A stretch of 64,000 bases of DNA, from positions 448,809-512,808 of the forward strand of contig JAMLHC010000002.1 of assembly GCA_023957335.1 (NCBI GenBank). Reading direction: 5' to 3'. A model generated the notes under the pieces. That model did no database searches and was not told the DNA's origin. It worked only from the letters and a program-made list of their open reading frames with translations. Position 1 is the first letter of the stretch; the number at the start of each line of letters is the position of its first letter. Source of the DNA: Bacteroidota bacterium. GTDB lineage: Bacteria; Bacteroidota; Bacteroidia; NS11-12g; UBA955. Position numbers and translations under genes: made by a program. Shown here one piece after another: positions 9,246 to 19,334 of the stretch.

Positions 9246-10389
9246 TGGGCGCAAATAAAGTTAAATATGAGTTTATCCACTCTTCTTTGTTATAATGTTT
9301 TTGGGCAAATGCAAACGCACCTTCGCTCCAACATTCCCATTCTTCTTGGTTCATTTGAGCAAACAAACTCAACTTTTCACTAAAAGCACTTTTATTATCC
9401 AATGCAATATCAAAACCTGCTTTTTCAGTTTCCAGTTTACGCCACGGAGTTTGGTCTGAAATTAAGACAGGACAAGCACTTGCAAAAGCTTCATAAATCG
9501 AGTGTCCGAAATTCTCATTAGCAGACGGCAAACAAAACAAATGATATTGCGCACTGATGTCATTTAATTCATCCGGTGCAACAGCCCCTTTGAGATTAAA
9601 ATACAAGTTAGGAATTTGTTGTGCCAAACGGTTCAACTCCTCTGCATATTCTTTGTCTTCGACAGGTCCATAAATATCAAAAGTGATGTGTATATCTATC
9701 GGATATGCTTGCAAAGACTGCAACAATACTTCTATTTTTTTGATAGGAACGACACGGGTTACAGAGTACATTTTGAGTTCGCCTTGTACCTTTTCAGGGC
9801 GATTTTTTAATTTGCTTGGCAATAAGGGGATATTGGAAAGTACATAAATTTGTTTGGCTTGGGGAAAGAATTTTTTGATTCTGCTTTCCTCCTCCTGCGA
9901 AGTTGCATGCCAAACTACTTTGTCAAACAAGCCCAGACCGCGTGCAAAAGAAATAAAAATAAGTTTTTTAACAGATTTAATCTCTAATGCGCCCTCGTTC
10001 AACATTCCGCGAGGCGACACTACCACTTTTTTTGAAGGAAAATAGGTTTTCAAAATAAACAAAGGCAAAATGGAAAACTTGGGCGAATAAATTCCATTTA
10101 CATGAAAAACTCCTTCGGGAAACTGCAAAATCCAATCTCTAATAATAGATTTCTTGGGTTTTGAGCAATACATAACCTGCTCTCCCGAGTCTTGCTCAAT
10201 CCATTGATTGCTCTCAACATCCGGCATTGTTCCATCAATTTCCTTATTTCCGCACATCATAAACAAGTCGGCATATTCGCCTAATAATTCAGCCAAGTTG
10301 ACCATTGACCTCACGGGACCGCCTGCTTTAAAAGCAGGTTTATACCAATCAATAAAGGAGAGTATGGCAGGTTTAGGATTTTCGTTCAT
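9232..10389 (-). CDS. Glycosyltransferase family 4 (GT-B fold)
   Basis: This 385-residue GT-B glycosyltransferase has an N-terminal acceptor domain beginning PAILSFIDWYKPAFKAGGPV, a WHATSQEEE bridge, and the nucleotide-sugar domain with the GT4 signature ENFGHSIYEAFASACPVLIS, in which the EX7E glutamates contact the donor. The ATG at 10389 sits next to the stop of the upstream gene at 10391 and gives the natural N-terminus; the longer open frame lies inside that gene. It presumably transfers a sugar to a cell-surface glycan together with the overlapping ATP-grasp gene. Donor and acceptor are unknown. Confidence 0.9.
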   Translation of the reverse strand: MNENPKPAILSFIDWYKPAFKAGGPVRSMVNLAELLGEYADLFMMCGNKEIDGTMPDVESNQWIEQDSGEQVMYCSKPKKSIIRDWILQFPEGVFHVNGIYSPKFSILPLFILKTYFPSKKVVVSPRGMLNEGALEIKSVKKLIFISFARGLGLFDKVVWHATSQEEESRIKKFFPQAKQIYVLSNIPLLPSKLKNRPEKVQGELKMYSVTRVVPIKKIEVLLQSLQAYPIDIHITFDIYGPVEDKEYAEELNRLAQQIPNLYFNLKGAVAPDELNDISAQYHLFCLPSANENFGHSIYEAFASACPVLISDQTPWRKLETEKAGFDIALDNKSAFSEKLSLFAQMNQEEWECWSEGAFAFAQKHYNKEEWINSYLTLFAPNDSK

Positions 10390-10390
10390 A

Positions 10391-13300
10391 CTAAAAGTCA
10401 AGACCGAGTGAAAAATGATTAAAAAAGCGTGTTGGCGCACCATCCATCATTCCCCATGCAGCATCATACTTAATAAAATATGAGTCCAACTTCATTCGGG
10501 CACCAAAACCGGTTCCCAAAATAAAGGGATTTCTATTGGCAGTAACCGTTATATCTATATCCGGTTTGTTTATTATCGTAGTATTAAAAGGATTCTTGCT
10601 ACTGTATGGGTTATCTCCGACCCATGCTGTACCAATATCGGCAAAGGCAACCAAGGCGAAGCTCCTAATCCATTCATACTGGATAGGCTTCTGAGTTAAA
10701 TATGCAAAAACCGGCAATCTTAACTCGGAATTAAGCACCATATAGGAAGTTCCTGAACGAGCATTAAGTGGAAATCCTCTTACCGGAGCACCAATAGTTT
10801 GCAGCGCAAATTCGGAATTACGCAAGTTGCCCACATTTCCTTCAAATTTGCTGTAATACCAGTTTTCCGGTCCTCCAACAAAATAGGCTGTTTTGAGCGA
10901 GCCCACAGAAGAATTCGCCACAAATCGGTTTGCCCAAATCAATTGCCTATGTAGTTTAGTATAATTTCTAATATCTATTCCCAACATCAAATCCATTCCT
11001 TTACGACTAAGCCCAAAATAAGGGTCGGCAAATATTTTGATACGTGTGCCTTGCAGCATATTCAATCCTCGAGAAACTGTATTATCAAAGACATAACCCA
11101 GCCTTGTGCCTAATAAATATTGTTTTAAATCATGATGAAATAATGATTCGCTATCTACTGCCAAATCAATATGCATATCATTTCGGAATAATATTCTGGC
11201 TTCAATCCGCGACCGGTCACTCAAAGGCAATTCAAATCCTATACCACCTTGAGTAAAAATATTTCTTTGATACAGCCCTTGATCATCAAAGTAACGAGCA
11301 CGTCTGTTAAAGAACACTTCTTTATTAATCTTGCCCTGCCTGTTATTATACTTAAAATAATAATCCGAACCATCCAAAGTCCCCATAATTCTTGCCCCCG
11401 CCTGTATTGTATGATTATTGAACATATCACTCAACGAGAAAGTAACATGCGGACTGACTAAGGTGGAGTGAAAAATACTTTCGTTGAGTCCCCCTTGAAA
11501 GTAGTAATCCCCGATAATAGAATTATCCAACAACTTCAACAGAAAATAATCTACGTGCACCAAAGGAATTACTTCATTTCCAAATGTAAGCTCATTTTTC
11601 ATTGTGGGTTCGGGCGTATGGTTGGGAGAGACATAATCAACACGTGGAAATTGTATTTGAAATGAAGGTGGTAGAGCATCACTGATCTTATTTGTATCCT
11701 GCGCAACCGAATCAGATTGTACACCACCGGATGGGATTTCAATAATCGGTTGATTGGGCACTATATACTTTGGCTGTTTTGTATTACTTATTTCTTTACG
11801 ATAAAGTGTGGTGTTTTGAAACGGCACATAAGAAGAACTAAGAAAATCAGCCATATTGAAATTGGATATATAAATTTTGTATTTCCCTTGAATGTATAGC
11901 ATCTCCGCAATTTTTGCATTTTCAACAGAAACACTCTGAAACAATATACTGCGGTTATAATTGGTAAGTTTCTTATATTCTGAGTACTCAACTTCTTTCC
12001 CTTTAAATTCAACGAGATAACTATTAAAAATACCATCTATATCGGAAGTGAAAGAAATATAATTACCACCTTGATGTATGGGCTGAGAATAGTTTACAGA
12101 ATAATTAACGGGTGTGATTCGGGTGCTTTCTTTGGTGTTTATATTATAGTAAAAAACACCTTTAGTCGAATTAAAAAGAGCAAAACGAGATTCATCTTTA
12201 CCGCCACCTATTGCATTGGAAATATAAAGAATATTACCGTCTTGTGTAAAAGAGACTTCCGAAATATCAAAGATATTATCCGTAAGTTGCGTAAACCCTT
12301 TTTCGCCTTTATTTCTATAGTAAAGATTGGTTTTACCATTCTTAAAGGCAGCAATGACAAGAGCATTCCCATCATGAGAAAAATCAAAATCCTTTACCCA
12401 ATCAAATTCTCTCAAATCCGTTGTATTAAGTTTCTTACCAGAAATTGAAAACTCTGTCAGCGAAAGAGTTCCATTTTTTTCTTGCAAAACTCCTACTCTA
12501 TTTTTATCAATCCATTTCACAGTGGGAAAAAAGTAATTAGGCTCTCGTGTATAGGTTTTGCTACCACCACCAAACAGAAATTTAGTACCGCGTTGCGAGA
12601 TAGAATAAATCCACACTTTATATGCCCCTCGATTGTTGGTAACAAATGCTATTTTCTTGCCATCAGGGCTCAAACTCATATCGGTATGTCTGATAGCAGC
12701 ATATTTACCGAGCTTGCTTTCCTCTCCTCTTGGTGGGATAAATCCGGCAATATCCTTAGTGTATCTGTCTTTATAAAAAGCAATCCATTCCTTAAGAAAC
12801 TGCGAGATACTTAAATCAGTATAGGCTTCAATTCCACTTTCTACACTCCTTGATATTCGGACATTAAAGAGGATATTTCGGATTCTTTCTTTGCCGTATT
12901 TTCTTTCAAGAAAAAACCAAATACTATGTCCGGCAAAAACGCTGAGGTCTTTGTCCAAAGACGTAAAATTATTAAATCGACCTTGTTCAACAGCATCGCG
13001 CATCAGGTTGTCATTGCTTGTATTCCATTGCTCTGCAAGATAAGCCGCAAGCCCGTCCACAAACCATTCCGGTAGCGTAATCAGCGCACTGCTCTGCACT
13101 CTTTCGAGCATTGTCCCCCCTAATACCATTTCGTTGATGATAGTTTTGGCAATGCCTTGTTTGATATCTTTGTTGAGTTGGTTGTAATCACCATTAAAGT
13201 AAACAAAGATTGTATTTTGAGGAGTGTAAATATATCCTCCCGCATAAAATTGCTGATCGCTGATTCCAAAATTCCCTTGTGAATAATCGGCAAAATTGGT

Positions 13301-13633
13301 AAAGATTATCACTCTGACACCGCTTCTGAGTTGATATTGCAGTTCTCTTTCTAATGTTTTTTTTTCAAAATTAAACTGCTGTAAAATAGTTTCAGCCATT
13401 AATGACTGACCTTTCTCATAAATAATTTCGTCAGCACCACTGTTAATTTTTTCCCAAACAAAATCCTTGTAATCCACTCTGTTCTCGCCAAAGTGAGAGT
13501 AAATGCCTTGCGCTATCAGAACAACATGTATTCTGAACAAAAGAAACACTAATAGTACTGTATATTTTAAGGGCAATTTCAAAAGCGTTTCAAAAGTAGA
13601 AAAAACAACGGTTGAAAGAAACGCAAAGAACAA
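10391..13633 (-). CDS. Large envelope protein: peptidase-MA-like domain, TolB-like propeller, C-terminal barrel
   Basis: The protein has 1080 residues. A hydrophobic segment near residues 20-42 serves as signal peptide. The next part resembles the peptidase MA/M1-like fold (INEMVLGGTML, then LPEWFVDGLAAYLAEQW), but the HExxH zinc motif is replaced by INEMV. Residues of about 300-560 contain TolB/WD40-like repeats such as DMSLSPDGKKIAFVTNNRG. The C-terminal 350 residues have the alternating pattern of an outer-membrane beta-barrel and end in F. In Bacteroidota this architecture is usually annotated as a TolB or surface-antigen-like protein; its role is not established. It lies directly upstream of the glycosyltransferase. 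Confidence 0.8.
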   Translation of the reverse strand: MFFAFLSTVVFSTFETLLKLPLKYTVLLVFLLFRIHVVLIAQGIYSHFGENRVDYKDFVWEKINSGADEIIYEKGQSLMAETILQQFNFEKKTLERELQYQLRSGVRVIIFTNFADYSQGNFGISDQQFYAGGYIYTPQNTIFVYFNGDYNQLNKDIKQGIAKTIINEMVLGGTMLERVQSSALITLPEWFVDGLAAYLAEQWNTSNDNLMRDAVEQGRFNNFTSLDKDLSVFAGHSIWFFLERKYGKERIRNILFNVRISRSVESGIEAYTDLSISQFLKEWIAFYKDRYTKDIAGFIPPRGEESKLGKYAAIRHTDMSLSPDGKKIAFVTNNRGAYKVWIYSISQRGTKFLFGGGSKTYTREPNYFFPTVKWIDKNRVGVLQEKNGTLSLTEFSISGKKLNTTDLREFDWVKDFDFSHDGNALVIAAFKNGKTNLYYRNKGEKGFTQLTDNIFDISEVSFTQDGNILYISNAIGGGKDESRFALFNSTKGVFYYNINTKESTRITPVNYSVNYSQPIHQGGNYISFTSDIDGIFNSYLVEFKGKEVEYSEYKKLTNYNRSILFQSVSVENAKIAEMLYIQGKYKIYISNFNMADFLSSSYVPFQNTTLYRKEISNTKQPKYIVPNQPIIEIPSGGVQSDSVAQDTNKISDALPPSFQIQFPRVDYVSPNHTPEPTMKNELTFGNEVIPLVHVDYFLLKLLDNSIIGDYYFQGGLNESIFHSTLVSPHVTFSLSDMFNNHTIQAGARIMGTLDGSDYYFKYNNRQGKINKEVFFNRRARYFDDQGLYQRNIFTQGGIGFELPLSDRSRIEARILFRNDMHIDLAVDSESLFHHDLKQYLLGTRLGYVFDNTVSRGLNMLQGTRIKIFADPYFGLSRKGMDLMLGIDIRNYTKLHRQLIWANRFVANSSVGSLKTAYFVGGPENWYYSKFEGNVGNLRNSEFALQTIGAPVRGFPLNARSGTSYMVLNSELRLPVFAYLTQKPIQYEWIRSFALVAFADIGTAWVGDNPYSSKNPFNTTIINKPDIDITVTANRNPFILGTGFGARMKLDSYFIKYDAAWGMMDGAPTRFFNHFSLGLDF

Positions 13634-13760
13634 TTTAAGACAAACTTTATGCAGTCAAACATGTAAAGCAGACAAGAGCAGTAAAAATTACGGCACAATT
13701 AAGAATTTCACGCCTAGTTTAAAAGCAATCGGCTGTAATACCTTATTTTTGAAATCCTGA

Positions 13761-15674
13761 ATGAAACTGATTCTGTCCTTTATTTTGTTAACAACCCCAT
13801 TCTTTATCTTGGCACAAGATACCCCTTTCTCTGCTACTGAAAAATGCGGTTTCACGTCCAGACAAATGGTGGATAGACGCAGTGATGACACTAAGCTCGA
13901 TATTATTTTCCAAAATTTGAAATTAGACCCCAATCCGGCAAATGGCGAGCTAAAAGGCAGCACGCTGATTATTTACAGCCCAAAAACTACAAGCTCTCAA
14001 ATTGTATTTGGATTAGAAAAATCTTTAACTGTGGATTCTGCATTTAGAAACGGAGCAAAATTTAATATCACAAGACAGCCCGACAAAATCATCTTCGAAT
14101 TGCTGACACCATTATCCGCAGGCAAAGCCGACACAGTTGAAATATTTTATAGTGGGAAACCGAGTTTTGATGAATTATACTACAGCCGTTCTGCGCACAA
14201 AAGCGGGAATATTGTTGCCACTCGTTCCGAACCTTATGGCTGTTATTATTGGTTCCCATGCCAAAACACACTCAGCGACAAAATTGATTCTTTAGAAGTA
14301 ACAATTTATTGCGACAGTATCTATAAAGGGGTTTCAAATGGAATCTTGGTGGAAGTCGCAGACACAGGTTCAGGCAGAAATTATTATAGATGGAAACACA
14401 GCTACCCTATTGCCCCCTATTTGGTTGCAATTGCAGTTTCCCCTTATGACATTATCACAGATTATGCCCCCGTAAACAACGGTAATGATTCGCTCAGGAT
14501 ACAAAACTTTGTTTATCCGTTTTACAAAGAAACTGCGAAGACACTTGTCAAACAGACTATCCCCATCATGACTTTGTATGACAGTTTGTTCGGACCCTAC
14601 CCATTTATGCGCGAACAATATGGACATGCTCAGTTTCATCACGGTGGCGGCATGGAGCATCAGACGATGAGTTTTATGGGCAGCTTCAGCTTTGATTTAA
14701 TTGCTCACGAACTGATGCATCAATGGTTTGGAGACAAAATCACTTGCGGGACATGGCAGGATTTATGGCTTAATGAAGGTTTTGCTACATACGGGAATAT
14801 GCTTTGTTACCAATACTTGAAAAACGATAGTTTATGGAAACAACAACTACAGACCAATATAGATCAGGTATTGAGTAAACCCAATGGAAGTGTTTTTGCA
14901 AAAGACACAAGCAAAATGAGCATTTTATTTGACCAAAGATTGGTGTATATGAAAGGTGCAATGGTCATTCACATGCTAAGATTTGTGTGTGGCGACAGTG
15001 CTTTTTATGCAGGTATTCGCAACTACCTTGCAGACAGTAATCTTGCATATAATTTTGCACGTCAAGGGAATTTGAAATCGCATTTGGAGCAAAGTTCAGG
15101 GCTGGATTTGGACTTGTTCTTTGAGCAATGGATTATGCGCGAAGGCTTTCCAACATTTACTATTCACTATACACAAAATACAGACAGATCGTTGCAAATC
15201 AGCATCATACAAGAAACCTCCGACCCTTCTGTGAACTTTTTTGATATCCCTGTTCCTATTATGATTAATGGAAAAAACGGAGAAAAAGAATATAGGATTC
15301 TGAAACCCACTACCAATCTTTTCAATGTTAAGATTCAGCTTGGGTTTGAAGTTGAATCTGTCCAATTTGACCCTGAAAAATGGTTGTTGGCGAGAGGAAT
15401 GACAATCAAAGAAAAGTCTTCAAAATCACCGAGTTTGCTACTGTTCCCAAACCCCAACAATGGAAACTTATCAGTATTATCATTTGACTATGACATAATA
15501 TCATACAGAATCATGTCAGCAGAAGGCAAAACAGTTTTATATAACAACTTCGAAATTCCGTTTCGCAAAGGAGAAAACCTTCTCATTGACATTGGTTCAC
15601 TATCCGATGGTTTTTATATTTTTGAAAGCACATATAACGAAGGAAAACAAATCACTAAATTTATCAAACAATAG
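13761..15674 (+). CDS. Secreted M1 family metallopeptidase with T9SS sorting domain
   Basis: This 637-residue zinc aminopeptidase-like protein starts with signal peptide MKLILSFILLTTPFFILAQ. An N-terminal beta-domain precedes the gluzincin domain: HELMH at residues 316-320 and the third zinc ligand in NEGFATYG at 339. The exopeptidase motif GAMEN appears as GGMEH at 296-300, an unusual variant. The last 80 residues (LLFPNPNNGNLSV to GFYIFES and KQITKFIKQ) form a Por-type C-terminal sorting domain, so export across the outer membrane by the type IX system is expected. It is the first gene of a plus-strand run with 12 nt to the MbnP-like gene. Confidence 0.93.
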   Translation: MKLILSFILLTTPFFILAQDTPFSATEKCGFTSRQMVDRRSDDTKLDIIFQNLKLDPNPANGELKGSTLIIYSPKTTSSQIVFGLEKSLTVDSAFRNGAKFNITRQPDKIIFELLTPLSAGKADTVEIFYSGKPSFDELYYSRSAHKSGNIVATRSEPYGCYYWFPCQNTLSDKIDSLEVTIYCDSIYKGVSNGILVEVADTGSGRNYYRWKHSYPIAPYLVAIAVSPYDIITDYAPVNNGNDSLRIQNFVYPFYKETAKTLVKQTIPIMTLYDSLFGPYPFMREQYGHAQFHHGGGMEHQTMSFMGSFSFDLIAHELMHQWFGDKITCGTWQDLWLNEGFATYGNMLCYQYLKNDSLWKQQLQTNIDQVLSKPNGSVFAKDTSKMSILFDQRLVYMKGAMVIHMLRFVCGDSAFYAGIRNYLADSNLAYNFARQGNLKSHLEQSSGLDLDLFFEQWIMREGFPTFTIHYTQNTDRSLQISIIQETSDPSVNFFDIPVPIMINGKNGEKEYRILKPTTNLFNVKIQLGFEVESVQFDPEKWLLARGMTIKEKSSKSPSLLLFPNPNNGNLSVLSFDYDIISYRIMSAEGKTVLYNNFEIPFRKGENLLIDIGSLSDGFYIFESTYNEGKQITKFIKQ

Positions 15675-15686
15675 AAATTTAACCTT

Positions 15687-16466
15687 ATGAAAATCTCAAG
15701 CTCAATTTCACTTATAGCAATATTGGCAGTAATCCTATTCAGTTGCAAAAAGAACGACAAACCCAATACAGAACCTCCAAAAGTCGAAAAAACTCCGGCA
15801 TTGCGTTTCACATTCAAGCCCAAATTCAATGGGCAAGACATAGAGTTCAACAAAATGCAATATATAAATGCCGAAGGCGATACACTTAATTTTACACGCA
15901 GTCAGATGATTCTTTCTAATTTTGAACTAATCAAAACCAATGGAGACATAGTTAAAGTGGACACTTTTGCTTATTTAAGTTTGGGCGAAAAGCGCAACAA
16001 TGTTGATATTGACATGGATTTTCCCACAGGCGAATACAAAGGAATTCGATTTATGATTGGACTTGACTCCTCAATCAACCATGGCGACCCGAACCATTGG
16101 GGCAAAAATCACCCTCTCAACCCGATTGTAAATAATATGCATTGGGGATGGCAAGGGGGCTATATCTTCTGGGTTTGCGAAGGCTATCACATGAATAACG
16201 GAAATAGCAATGAGATTTTCTCTTTTCACATGGCAACGATTCAATATTTGAAAAACATCGAATTAATCACTAACAATACTTTTAGTTTCGACAACAAGAC
16301 GAAAGTACAAAGAGATATCATAGTGAATTTAGATAAATACTTCTCTACACCTCAACCCTACAGCCTGAAAAAGAATGGTGCTATTTCACATTCAAGTTCA
16401 CCGGCAGAAAACTTACGCATGGATGTATTACACAACAATCTAAGTAACACATTTGAACTGAAGTAA
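15687..16466 (+). CDS. MbnP-family copper-binding lipoprotein
   Basis: This 259-residue lipoprotein (lipobox LFSC, residues 17-20) belongs to the MbnP family, first seen in methanobactin operons but widespread elsewhere. Typical elements are RFTFKPKFNG, RSQMILSNFEL, the GxxYxGIRFMIGLD segment and the tryptophan-rich NNMHWGWQGGYIFW at residues 149-162. In characterised MbnP a tryptophan is oxidised to kynurenine by the partner di-haem enzyme MbnH, creating the copper site. The downstream gene encodes such a partner and overlaps this stop codon (TAATG), which supports the assignment. Periplasmic copper handling is the likely role. Confidence 0.88.
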   Translation: MKISSSISLIAILAVILFSCKKNDKPNTEPPKVEKTPALRFTFKPKFNGQDIEFNKMQYINAEGDTLNFTRSQMILSNFELIKTNGDIVKVDTFAYLSLGEKRNNVDIDMDFPTGEYKGIRFMIGLDSSINHGDPNHWGKNHPLNPIVNNMHWGWQGGYIFWVCEGYHMNNGNSNEIFSFHMATIQYLKNIELITNNTFSFDNKTKVQRDIIVNLDKYFSTPQPYSLKKNGAISHSSSPAENLRMDVLHNNLSNTFELK

Positions 16467-17542
16467 TGACAAATGGGATACGTCAAACAAGTGTTTATCT
16501 GTTAATACTCATCACAGTAGTAGCTTGTAAACGCGAGCCCAAAAAAACTGTCATTTATAATCCCACACCACATCATTTTCCCGAAAGACACACCGGCTAT
16601 CCTCAGTTTGAAGCCAACGCAGACAACCCTTTGACCGAAGAAGGAATTGCGCTGGGTAGATTTCTATTTTATGACCCCATATTATCGGGAGACAGCACCC
16701 AAAGTTGTGCAAGTTGCCACCTGCAAGAAAACGCCTTTGCAGATCCACAGCGCTTTTCTACCGGTATTACAGGAGCGGTAGGCAGAAGAAACGGAATGGC
16801 ATTATTCAACCTAATGTGGCATCCTGAGTTTTTTTGGGATGGAAGAGCAAGTCATATACGAGAGCAGGTAGTTGCACCTATTGCAGACCCCAATGAAATG
16901 AATTCATCAATGGAGGAAGCATTGCACAAACTCAATAATTCTAATTTTTATCGCAAATTATTTTATCAAGCATTTGGCAGAGAGATTATCACGCAAGACT
17001 TGTATGCCAAGGCGATGGAACAGTTTTTATTTTCATTGATTTCATTTAACTCCGAATTTGACAAATGGAATCGCGGAGAACCCAGCACTTTTAGCGATTC
17101 AGCATTCAGGGGCTTAGGCATTTTTAACCGTGAGCCTTCTCTTGGAGGTGCAGACTGCTTTCATTGTCACGGCAATATCCAATTCGGCAGTTTCAAAATG
17201 ACAAATAATGGTTTGGATGCAGAACACATATCCGACTTGGGCTATGCCGAGGTAACCGGCAAGGAATATGACAAGGGCAAATTTAAAGTGGTCAGTTTAA
17301 GGAATATCGAACTGACGGCTCCTTATATGCACGATGGCAGGTTTGCTACGCTGGAAGAAGTCATTGATTTCTATGCACAAGGTGTTCATGCCAACTCTCC
17401 CAATATAGACCCTCAAATGGACCAGATACCACAAGGTTTAAATTTGGATGCAAAACAAAAAGCAGACTTGATTGCTTATCTGAAAAGCTTGACAGACCAC
17501 AGTTTTATTAACAATTCCAAATTTTCAAATCCTTTTCATTAA
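16466..17542 (+). CDS. Di-haem cytochrome c peroxidase/MauG family protein, MbnH-like
   Basis: This 358-residue lipoprotein-type cytochrome (VVAC near residue 21) has two c-haem attachment sites, CASCH at residues 81-85 and CFHCH at 231-235. The spacing is that of bacterial di-haem peroxidases and MauG enzymes. RNGMALFNLMWHPEFFWDGR and APYMHDGRFATLEEV are conserved family segments. Because its ATG overlaps the stop of the MbnP-like gene, the most specific inference is an MbnH-type enzyme that oxidises a tryptophan of MbnP. A general periplasmic peroxidase is the alternative. It is followed after 4 nt by the O-methyltransferase gene. Confidence 0.9.
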   Translation: MTNGIRQTSVYLLILITVVACKREPKKTVIYNPTPHHFPERHTGYPQFEANADNPLTEEGIALGRFLFYDPILSGDSTQSCASCHLQENAFADPQRFSTGITGAVGRRNGMALFNLMWHPEFFWDGRASHIREQVVAPIADPNEMNSSMEEALHKLNNSNFYRKLFYQAFGREIITQDLYAKAMEQFLFSLISFNSEFDKWNRGEPSTFSDSAFRGLGIFNREPSLGGADCFHCHGNIQFGSFKMTNNGLDAEHISDLGYAEVTGKEYDKGKFKVVSLRNIELTAPYMHDGRFATLEEVIDFYAQGVHANSPNIDPQMDQIPQGLNLDAKQKADLIAYLKSLTDHSFINNSKFSNPFH

Positions 17543-17546
17543 AAAA

Positions 17547-18191
17547 ATGAGCGCAACCACTATTGAAGAATATGCTGAAAATGCTTCCACTCTGAATGAT
17601 TTGCTTCTGGATGAGTTAGAACGCTACACCCAAACCAATATGTTACAACCGCGAATGTTAAGCGGAAAAGTACAAGGGCGTTTTTTATCTTTTGTCAGCA
17701 AACTCATCCAACCTATCCATGTATTAGAAATTGGCACCTATTCAGGGTACTCTGCTTTGTGTATGGCAGAAGGATTAACTTCAAACGGGATGCTTCACAC
17801 CATTGACATCAATGATGAATTAGAAGATGTACATGACAAGTTTATTAAAAAATCACGCTTTTCACGTCAAATCCATATCCACTATGGAAATGCACTAAAT
17901 ATTATACCCGAAATCAGCCTATCAAAATGGGATTTGGTTTTCATTGATGCAGACAAATCCAATTATCTGAATTATTATAAAATGGTTTTACCTAATATGA
18001 ATAGAGGAGGCGTACTCATTGCCGATAATGTGTTGTGGAGTGGCAAAGTTTTGGACATTAAAGAGCGTGAAAATGACAGGGATACCAAGTCATTACATGA
18101 ATTCAACCAATTTGTTTTGAATGATAACAGAGTAGAAAATTTTTTACTACCGTTCAGAGATGGACTCATGATTGTGAGGGTTAATAATTAA
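17547..18191 (+). CDS. Class I O-methyltransferase
   Basis: This 214-residue SAM-dependent methyltransferase belongs to the caffeoyl-CoA/catechol O-methyltransferase family. Motif I is VLEIGTYSGYSAL, the following acidic residue lies in HTIDIND, and the metal-binding region is VFIDADKSNYLNYY followed by GGVLIADNVLWSG, where Asp and Asn residues hold the divalent cation. Family members methylate catechol hydroxyls; the bacterial substrate here is unknown. Gaps of 4 and 7 nt to its neighbours place it in the operon running from the M1 peptidase to hemW. Confidence 0.9.
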   Translation: MSATTIEEYAENASTLNDLLLDELERYTQTNMLQPRMLSGKVQGRFLSFVSKLIQPIHVLEIGTYSGYSALCMAEGLTSNGMLHTIDINDELEDVHDKFIKKSRFSRQIHIHYGNALNIIPEISLSKWDLVFIDADKSNYLNYYKMVLPNMNRGGVLIADNVLWSGKVLDIKERENDRDTKSLHEFNQFVLNDNRVENFLLPFRDGLMIVRVNN

Positions 18192-18198
18192 AAAATAA

Positions 18199-19332
18199 TT
18201 GGCTGGTTTATACATCCATATCCCTTTTTGCCGTCAGGCTTGTATCTATTGCAACTTTCATTTCAAAGCCGGCAATCAATCTACACAAGCAATGACAGAT
18301 GCCATTTGCAAAGAGATAAAATTAAGAAAAGACTATTTAGGGAAAGAATCCATCAACACTCTTTATTTCGGAGGTGGCACCCCTTCCATTCTACCTGCAA
18401 AGGAAATAGAGCAGATTATCAATACAGTTTATCAAGAATTTAATATTTCATCTCTGACAGAAGTGACTTTAGAAGCAAATCCGGATGATTTAGATAAACA
18501 AAAATTAATGGCTTTGTTTGGCATGGGTGTAAACAGGCTGAGTATTGGAGTTCAATCCTTTGAAGACAAAGCGCTCAAATGGATGAATAGAGCACACACA
18601 GCACGAGAAGCCATCAAGAGTATCAAAACTGCACAAGATTTAGGTTTTCAAAATATCAGTATTGACATCATTACCGGCATTCCCGTAGTGGGCAACATAC
18701 AACACATCACAGATATTGAGCAAGCATTATCGTTACAACCACAGCACCTTTCATGTTATACCCTTACCCTTGAGCCGAACACAAGTTGGGAAAGGCTTAT
18801 CAGATTAAAACATTTTCCTAAGCCCAAAGAAAAGGAACAAGCAAAAGCATTTGAAGAATCAATAGCCTTAATCAAATCAAAGGGATGGATACACTATGAA
18901 ATTTCAAATTTTGCATTGTCAGATGAGCACATCTCCAAGCACAATAGCTCATACTGGGAGAAAGCACATTATCTTGGAATAGGACCTTCGGCACATTCAT
19001 ACAATGGACATTCTCGAAGATGGAATCTGACGGCACATAGTCATTATATGCAAAACCTCAACCAACAGTTAGAACCTCCGCATGAAATTGAAACGATTAC
19101 ACCCACAATGGCCTTTAATGAAGCCATCATGACAGGCATTCGCACTGCCAAAGGAATAGAACTTAATTATCTTAAAACAATGTTACCCGGAGAGTCTGAT
19201 AAATTATTACAGAAAGTAATCAGCAAGCCTTTGAATCAGCAAGTTTATATTCAAGGCAACAGATTGATTTGTAAAGAAGAAGCTTTATTATTTTCAGATG
19301 CGATAGCGGCATGTCTATTTGCAGACGAGTAG
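18199..19332 (+). CDS. hemW: Radical SAM protein HemW
   Basis: This 377-residue radical SAM protein begins at a TTG codon (18199), since the usual N-terminus GLYIHIPFCRQACIYCNFHF follows at once and no ATG is near. C-R-Q-A-C-I-Y-C is the CxxxCxxC cluster motif. The HNSSYW segment and the absence of the oxygen-independent coproporphyrinogen oxidase N-terminal extension identify HemW, a haem chaperone, rather than HemN. The start lies 7 nt after the methyltransferase stop. It fits a genome rich in c-type cytochromes and a cbb3 oxidase. Confidence 0.93.
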   Translation: MAGLYIHIPFCRQACIYCNFHFKAGNQSTQAMTDAICKEIKLRKDYLGKESINTLYFGGGTPSILPAKEIEQIINTVYQEFNISSLTEVTLEANPDDLDKQKLMALFGMGVNRLSIGVQSFEDKALKWMNRAHTAREAIKSIKTAQDLGFQNISIDIITGIPVVGNIQHITDIEQALSLQPQHLSCYTLTLEPNTSWERLIRLKHFPKPKEKEQAKAFEESIALIKSKGWIHYEISNFALSDEHISKHNSSYWEKAHYLGIGPSAHSYNGHSRRWNLTAHSHYMQNLNQQLEPPHEIETITPTMAFNEAIMTGIRTAKGIELNYLKTMLPGESDKLLQKVISKPLNQQVYIQGNRLICKEEALLFSDAIAACLFADE

Positions 19333-19334
19333 GT

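Noticed and set aside
16466-17542. Plain cytochrome c peroxidase for detoxification
   Set aside because: Possible, but the overlapping MbnP-type gene makes the MbnH-like reading more specific; kept as the alternative.
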